A stretch of 64,000 nt of DNA from Medicago truncatula (Eukaryota; Streptophyta; Magnoliopsida; Fabales; Fabaceae), in contig NC_053048.1 in the NCBI RefSeq assembly GCF_003473485.1, positions 42,838,755-42,902,754 of the forward strand, given 5' to 3'. Position numbers and translations under genes: made by a program. The notes beneath the pieces were generated by a model that was not told the origin of the DNA, searched no databases, and saw only the letters and a list, made by a program, of their open reading frames with translations. This document shows, piece by piece, positions 59,838 to 64,000 of this stretch. Within the stretch, counting starts at the first letter, position 1; each line of letters begins with the position of its first letter.

Positions 59838-59846
59838 TTTTCATTG

Positions 59847-60246
59847 AATAAGCCATCAATTTCGTCCATGAACTTTTAATTTCTTACCAATTTAGTCATA
59901 ATAAAAATATACTAAGTAGTCTCTAAACTATATGAAAATCATCAATTTAATCCGTAGTATTAAGATATGGGTTTTTCTATTATGTGAAAATTTTCACATG
60001 TTAAGAAATTTAAAATAAAAATTTTGTATTGGATCTTATACATTTGATATTAAATATAAAATTTTTGAATAAATTATTATTATTTTTCTTAAAAAATTAC
60101 TGCTAATTTGATGAATTTTTATATACTTTGCGAACTAAATTGATAGATTTTGTACGATTCAGAACCTATTTAGTATATTTTTATAGTTTATCGATTAAAT
60201 TGAAAAGAAAGTGACGGTTTAAAAATTAAATTGATAGTTTAATCAA
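59847..60246. mobile_element. Short Mutator-like MITE, 400 bp
   Basis: The 9-bp direct repeat TTTTCATTG lies at 59838-59846 and 60247-60255. Diverged inverted arms of about 110 bp share TATCAATTT-, AATTTAGTCATAATAAAAATATACTAAGTA- and ATCAATTTA-type blocks. Non-autonomous. Confidence 0.7.
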
Positions 60247-60354
60247 TTTTCATTGGTGTGTATAAATTCGCAAAGTGTTCTGGATGATGGCTTTCGAGCT
60301 ACTCTCTTTAGAGACTACTTAGTATATTTTTATTATGACAAATGAGTGTTGTTG

Positions 60355-60435
60355 TCCTCGTGAGTTTAACTCGGTTGGTAGTAACAATGTATAATATATG
60401 CAAGGTTCGAAATTTGAACTCCGACCACTACCAAA
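60355..60435 (+). repeat. tRNA-derived SINE-like copy, plus orientation
   Basis: GAGTTTAACTCGGTTGGTAG is A-box-like and GCAAGGTTCGAAATTTGAACTC is B-box-like, with ATGTATAATATATGC between them. An inverted copy lies 450 bp downstream. Confidence 0.5.
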
Positions 60436-60655
60436 AAATAAGAATGTTGCTATAATTCCTCTTCCACTTTTACATCTTTAAAATCAATCAACGTACAAGA
60501 AAACTTTCAATGCGTCCTACTTTCTCTCTCCCTCGCTAATACTATGGTCCCTAGAGTAAGGCCACTATGTCAATCTTAAGGCTTCAGAAAACAAAATTTA
60601 TAACCATGAGTCCATGACACCAAATATTATACTATTTTTTAAATCAAAATTAATA

Positions 60656-60775
60656 CGTCATTCCATCTTATTTATAAGATAAATTTAGGTCAACAAAAGT
60701 TGATGTATCTGATCAAAAATTCAATTCAGACACATAAATTTTTGTTGGCCAAACTTTATTTTATAAATAGGATCG
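60656..60775. mobile_element. Stowaway-like MITE, decayed
   Basis: The interior resembles the MITE at 43627-43753 (GGTCAACAAAAGTTGATGTATCTG). Inverted ends CTTATTTATAAGAT / TTTATTTTATAAATAGG are degraded. Confidence 0.6.
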
Positions 60776-60884
60776 TAGATATTAAAATAGAAGACGTTTC
60801 CTAAAAAAAATATAAGACGTCATTAATTTAGGATGAAAAGAGTATTTTCTTAAAGAGAAATGTTAGCTTGTGTTTTTTTTTTTT

Positions 60885-60965
60885 ATGGCCGAGATTTGAA
60901 CCCCGAACCTTGCATATATTATACATTATTCCTACCAACAACTGAGTTAACCTCATAAGGACAAA
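60885..60965 (-). repeat. tRNA-derived SINE-like copy, minus orientation
   Basis: The minus strand reads GGTTAACTCAGTTGTTGG...GCAAGGTTCGGGGTTCAAAT, closer to a tRNA A box and B box than its partner at 60355. Confidence 0.5.
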
Positions 60966-61410
60966 TGTTAATAACCTAAAAATAGAAATATTTTTTAAAA
61001 TTTTATCCATTCAGTTAATCAAAAATTAAAAAAATAAAAATTTAAATAAATAAATTACAAAAAAACATTTTAACTTTTGCATCATTAACTTGTGGATTAA
61101 GGGTGTAAGTTATAATTTTTCTTTCTTAAAATATAAATAAATATTTTTTTTAAGAAAGTAAAGCACTAAATACTAGAACACTTTTTTTAAAAAAAAAAAA
61201 ATACCAGAACACTTTGAAAGAAATAGAAAAGCAACCAAGAAACAAAGACTCGCTCGGTTCAAGAGTCACATGGACGTAAATATCGCGATCGGGGGAATTT
61301 TTATTTATGTTTTCCAAGAAAGGAATAACGTGATCAATGCCACTGAAGAAGGATCCAAATGATTCTTTCCTCATTAATTACTTTTGCATATCTGTGCATT
61401 TTCTTATAAG

Positions 61411-61570
61411 AGTTTTGTTACGAGCGCCTCCAAATATTTTTTAAACATTTAAAAGAAGCAATTATTTTTTAAAAAGATAAATATTTAAATTTCTAATTAC
61501 ATGTATTTTCACAAATACTTATTATTTATGGTCCTTAAAAAGTGTCTTAGAGACACTCGTTAACATTTCT
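61411..61570. mobile_element. MITE of the GTTAAC(N)AGTG family, copy 3
   Basis: Left end GTTACGAGCGCCTCC and right end GTGTCTTAGAGACACTCGTTAAC form a worn inverted pair around an AT-rich core. Confidence 0.5.
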
Positions 61571-61858
61571 CTTTTTATAATACTATCTGTGAGAAATTTA
61601 GAAGTAAATAATAGACTTTGTATTTCATGGCCCATGATATTTTTTAAGAAATGCTGACTTGTGCGTTTGGAATATAAGTTAAGAAACTAAAAATGTAAGT
61701 TTATTTTTGAAAATTATGTATTTAATGTCTAAAAGTTATATTTTCAATATAGAATTTAGTTTTATTCTATTTTAAGTTCATTAAGTGGTGTTTTTCTTTA
61801 GCACACATGTTAACATGATCCATTTTTTTTAGGGGAGAGATAAATGATTTTAAATAAG

Positions 61859-62050
61859 GGAAACGTTAACTAGTGCTTCCAGGGTACTAGTTAAGAAAAA
61901 CTAATATAGAAACTTTGCATTGAAAAGTGATAAAAAGTAGAATGTTCTTTTTTTTTTTTGTTACAATTTGATAAAAAAAAGTTGTTGTTTCTTATGAAAA
62001 ATTATATTTTTACTTTTTTAACCAGTGGCCCCGAAACACCGGTTAACATA
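61859..62050. mobile_element. MITE of the GTTAAC(N)AGTG family, copy 4
   Basis: Left end GTTAACTAGTGCTTCCAGGG and right end GTGGCCCCGAAACACCGGTTAAC. Single-ended fragments of the same type occur near 62247-62285 and 62943-62965. Confidence 0.6.
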
Positions 62051-63282
62051 TGTAAGTATTGATGTATTTATCATTATCATAAATTTAAAGTGGAAGTTAT
62101 TGATCTGGGAATGGTGAAAGCAGTAAGGGCACATGTTAAAATGATAAAAGTAAAAATATTTTATTGTAATTAATTCATTTGAATTTAATTTTTCTACTTT
62201 TGATTAACTGAATGCACAAAATTTAAAAAAATATTTACAGTTTTGGGTTGTTTAACAAGTGTTCTTAGAACACAAGTTAATATGACCCAAATAGTATTAA
62301 TAAGAGTGTAGAGTTGAACAAAAATAATTAATATTGTATTAAAAAGTTAAACGAGCCACTCATTTTAAATAGATTCATTCATAGAGAAAGGTGTTTATCC
62401 AAGGACGTTCTCTCTTTTATTTTTGCTAAAGTGGTGCATCAGAGGAATTAGATGTCTAGTATACATTGACAAAAAAAAATTATAAAATGGATGATTTGAA
62501 ATTATAGAATTCATTTAAGCATCTAAAAAGAGTTGTTTTTTTTTTTCTTTGATACAATAAATAGAGGTGTTTTTTTAAAGTAATATAATGATTAAAAATT
62601 TATCTTTTAACATGAATAAGAAATTTTTCCTTAAAAAAATCGAATAAGAAATTCGGTGTTCTAATGCACCTTATCACACACACAATATAAGCAAAAAATA
62701 TAACAAAAATTAAGGTATTTGATTTAAAATTTATATCAAAAACATCAACTTATGTTAATTTATTTTTACTTATATTTTGAGATGGATGAAATATGAAAAA
62801 TAATATTTGTGGATCATTATATCTCTTTATTTTCTTTCTCTATTATTTTTTATCTTAAATGATTGTTTAAATATCGCTAATCATAAAATATATATCTTTA
62901 TAACCAAGACAAACTCATATAACATTTAAACACTAGAGAAATATTAACAAGTGTCTTAAAAATACTACTATTTGTTTGCGGGGCTTAACATGAATACGGT
63001 GGAAATGAAGTGTAGTCTTATATTTTGTGCGCGTGAATGAGCCAACCAGCTAGGAATAACGTAAACAAAAACACATTGGTCATTGGTGTGCTGTGCCAAA
63101 TGATGTTTACGTGTCTGAGCAATACAACTGCATAGAAAACCGAGTTAACTTCCCCCAACTTTGAAACCTTCCTTCCTTTTCAAACTCTTTCTTCTTTCTT
63201 CCTTCCTTTTATTATTCTTTTATTTCTCATAAACCCAAACCTCACTTTCTTCCAAAACCTCACAAACCCTTTACCTTCCAAA
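62051..63282. other. AT-rich spacer and GT61-like gene promoter
   Basis: No gene. 63150-63282 is a CT-rich leader (TTCCTTCCTT, TTTCTTCTTTCTTCC), typical of a plant 5' UTR, leading to the ATG at 63283. I could not place a TATA box with confidence. Confidence 0.5.
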
Positions 63283-64000
63283 ATGGTTCATCACCACCGT
63301 TACCATCAACTTAGAAGACCAGCAGAGTATATCAAAGATGAAGAGTCACAGAATCACGTCATGGATTGTTCTAGCTCTGTTTATAGCAAGAGAACAAAGC
63401 CAAAACTCATCACTTTCCTCTTCCTCATCACTTTCCTCTCTTGCTGCTATGTTTTTGCACCTTTTTTCCTTGGACCATCTTTCTCTTTATCACTTTTGTG
63501 TAAGCATCTTTAATCTTAACCTTCTTTCTTCAACTACTGATTTGTTGTTTTTATTTCCTCTGTTTGTCTTCTACTATTTTGCTTTGTGTTGATTTTCTTT
63601 TCTTATTTTTTCAGATTCTTATGGACCTGAAAATGATGCCAACCAAGATGGTGTTGATATGCATGCTTCTATATGCTCTTCAGTTTCTACTGGTAAGAAT
63701 TTATTGCTCATTTTTTTTTGTTCTTCTGCATGTTCTGTATGATTTTTTCATATATTCAATTTGATATGTTTAGTCTAATAGCAACCACATAAACCAAGTG
63801 GTTGGGACTACAATCAGTTAGGAGTTCAATTCTTAGCATGAACAATTTTTGGTAAGACGATACTTACCTTCTCAGGATTACCTAACTTCGGATTACTAGA
63901 GCCTCTTTGGCTTAAAACCATTGGATTAACACAAAAAAACATAACTTCATCATAATGGTTTTCAAGGGGTTTATCCCTTGGAAATTTCTTGTGATCGATC
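63283..64000 (+). CDS. GT61-like glycosyltransferase, 5' part (gene continues beyond window)
   Basis: Exon 1 is 63283-63499 and exon 2 is 63615-63692; both junctions are GT-AG and phase 1, and a third exon lies outside the window. The start MVHHHRYHQLRRPAE is followed by a hydrophobic segment at residues 41-63 (LITFLFLITFLSCCYVF), a type II signal anchor that would place the enzyme in the Golgi membrane. Exon 2 reads YSYGPENDANQDG...SICSSVSTG, which leads into the CSSxSxG-type start of the GT61 luminal domain. Family role: plant GT61 enzymes transfer xylose, arabinose or GlcNAc onto xylan or N-glycans; the exact substrate cannot be told. The catalytic part is not visible, so the family call rests on the N-terminal layout and the GT61 relic at 55.8 kb. 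Confidence 0.7.

Overview
This is plant nuclear DNA: intron-containing genes, CC-NB-LRR immune-receptor genes, Copia and Gypsy LTR retrotransposons, L1-type LINE debris and many MITEs. The style of the repeats (SIRE-like and Ogre-like LTRs, legume-type MITEs) and of the receptors suggests a papilionoid legume, probably Medicago or a close relative. The species is inferred by eye; no search was run.

Layout. (1) 1-31.7 kb is a tandem cluster of five related CC-NB-LRR (CNL) loci, all on the minus strand: pseudogene A1 (1-4150), intact gene B (4997-7657), pseudogene A2 (about 14400-22978), intact gene C (24524-27112) and pseudogene D (28130-31680). A1+B and A2+C look like two copies of one duplicated unit, because the stretch between the loci is also duplicated (about 4207-4990 against 23572-24490). 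The unit has been inflated by nested retrotransposons: a SIRE-like solo LTR with a second solo LTR inside it in A1; a complete, young Copia element with a 3.3-kb Ogre-like solo LTR inside its gag in A2; and Gypsy debris with a nested 2-kb solo LTR between B and A2. Insertion ends are supported by target-site duplications (TSDs) I could read. (2) 31.7-37.9 kb is a transposon-rich spacer: a 5'-truncated LINE with a MITE in its tail, a Stowaway MITE, a 1.6-kb element with a 9-bp TSD, and an interleaved inverted-repeat structure. (3) 37967-41982, minus strand, is a seven-exon gene for general transcription factor TFIIB (313 aa). (4) 42.2-48.1 kb is a spacer containing a 3.1-kb solo-LTR-like element with two MITEs inside it. 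(5) 48169-50902, plus strand, is a four-exon gene for DDA1, a 93-aa subunit of CUL4-DDB1 ubiquitin-ligase complexes. (6) 51-63 kb is AT-rich and gene-poor. It holds a broken GT61 glycosyltransferase exon (55706-56100), a large foldback transposon and several MITEs. (7) At 63283 a GT61-like glycosyltransferase gene starts on the plus strand and runs off the window.

How the parts relate. B and C keep the complete NB-ARC motif series and are the likely functional receptors. Their promoters share a TATA-like element and a WRKY-type W-box, which suggests defence-responsive expression. Downstream of B, C and D lies a conserved small 3' exon. Only D still reads in frame up to the matching splice donor; in B and C a frame change removes this tail. 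TFIIB and DDA1 are conserved housekeeping genes beside the receptor cluster. I found no CRISPR array, tRNA, rRNA or operon. The most useful non-standard observations are the lost receptor tail exon, the biased TGG-to-stop damage in a young Copia element, the set of elements with 9-bp TSDs (one a giant palindrome), and the interleaved inverted repeats near 37 kb.
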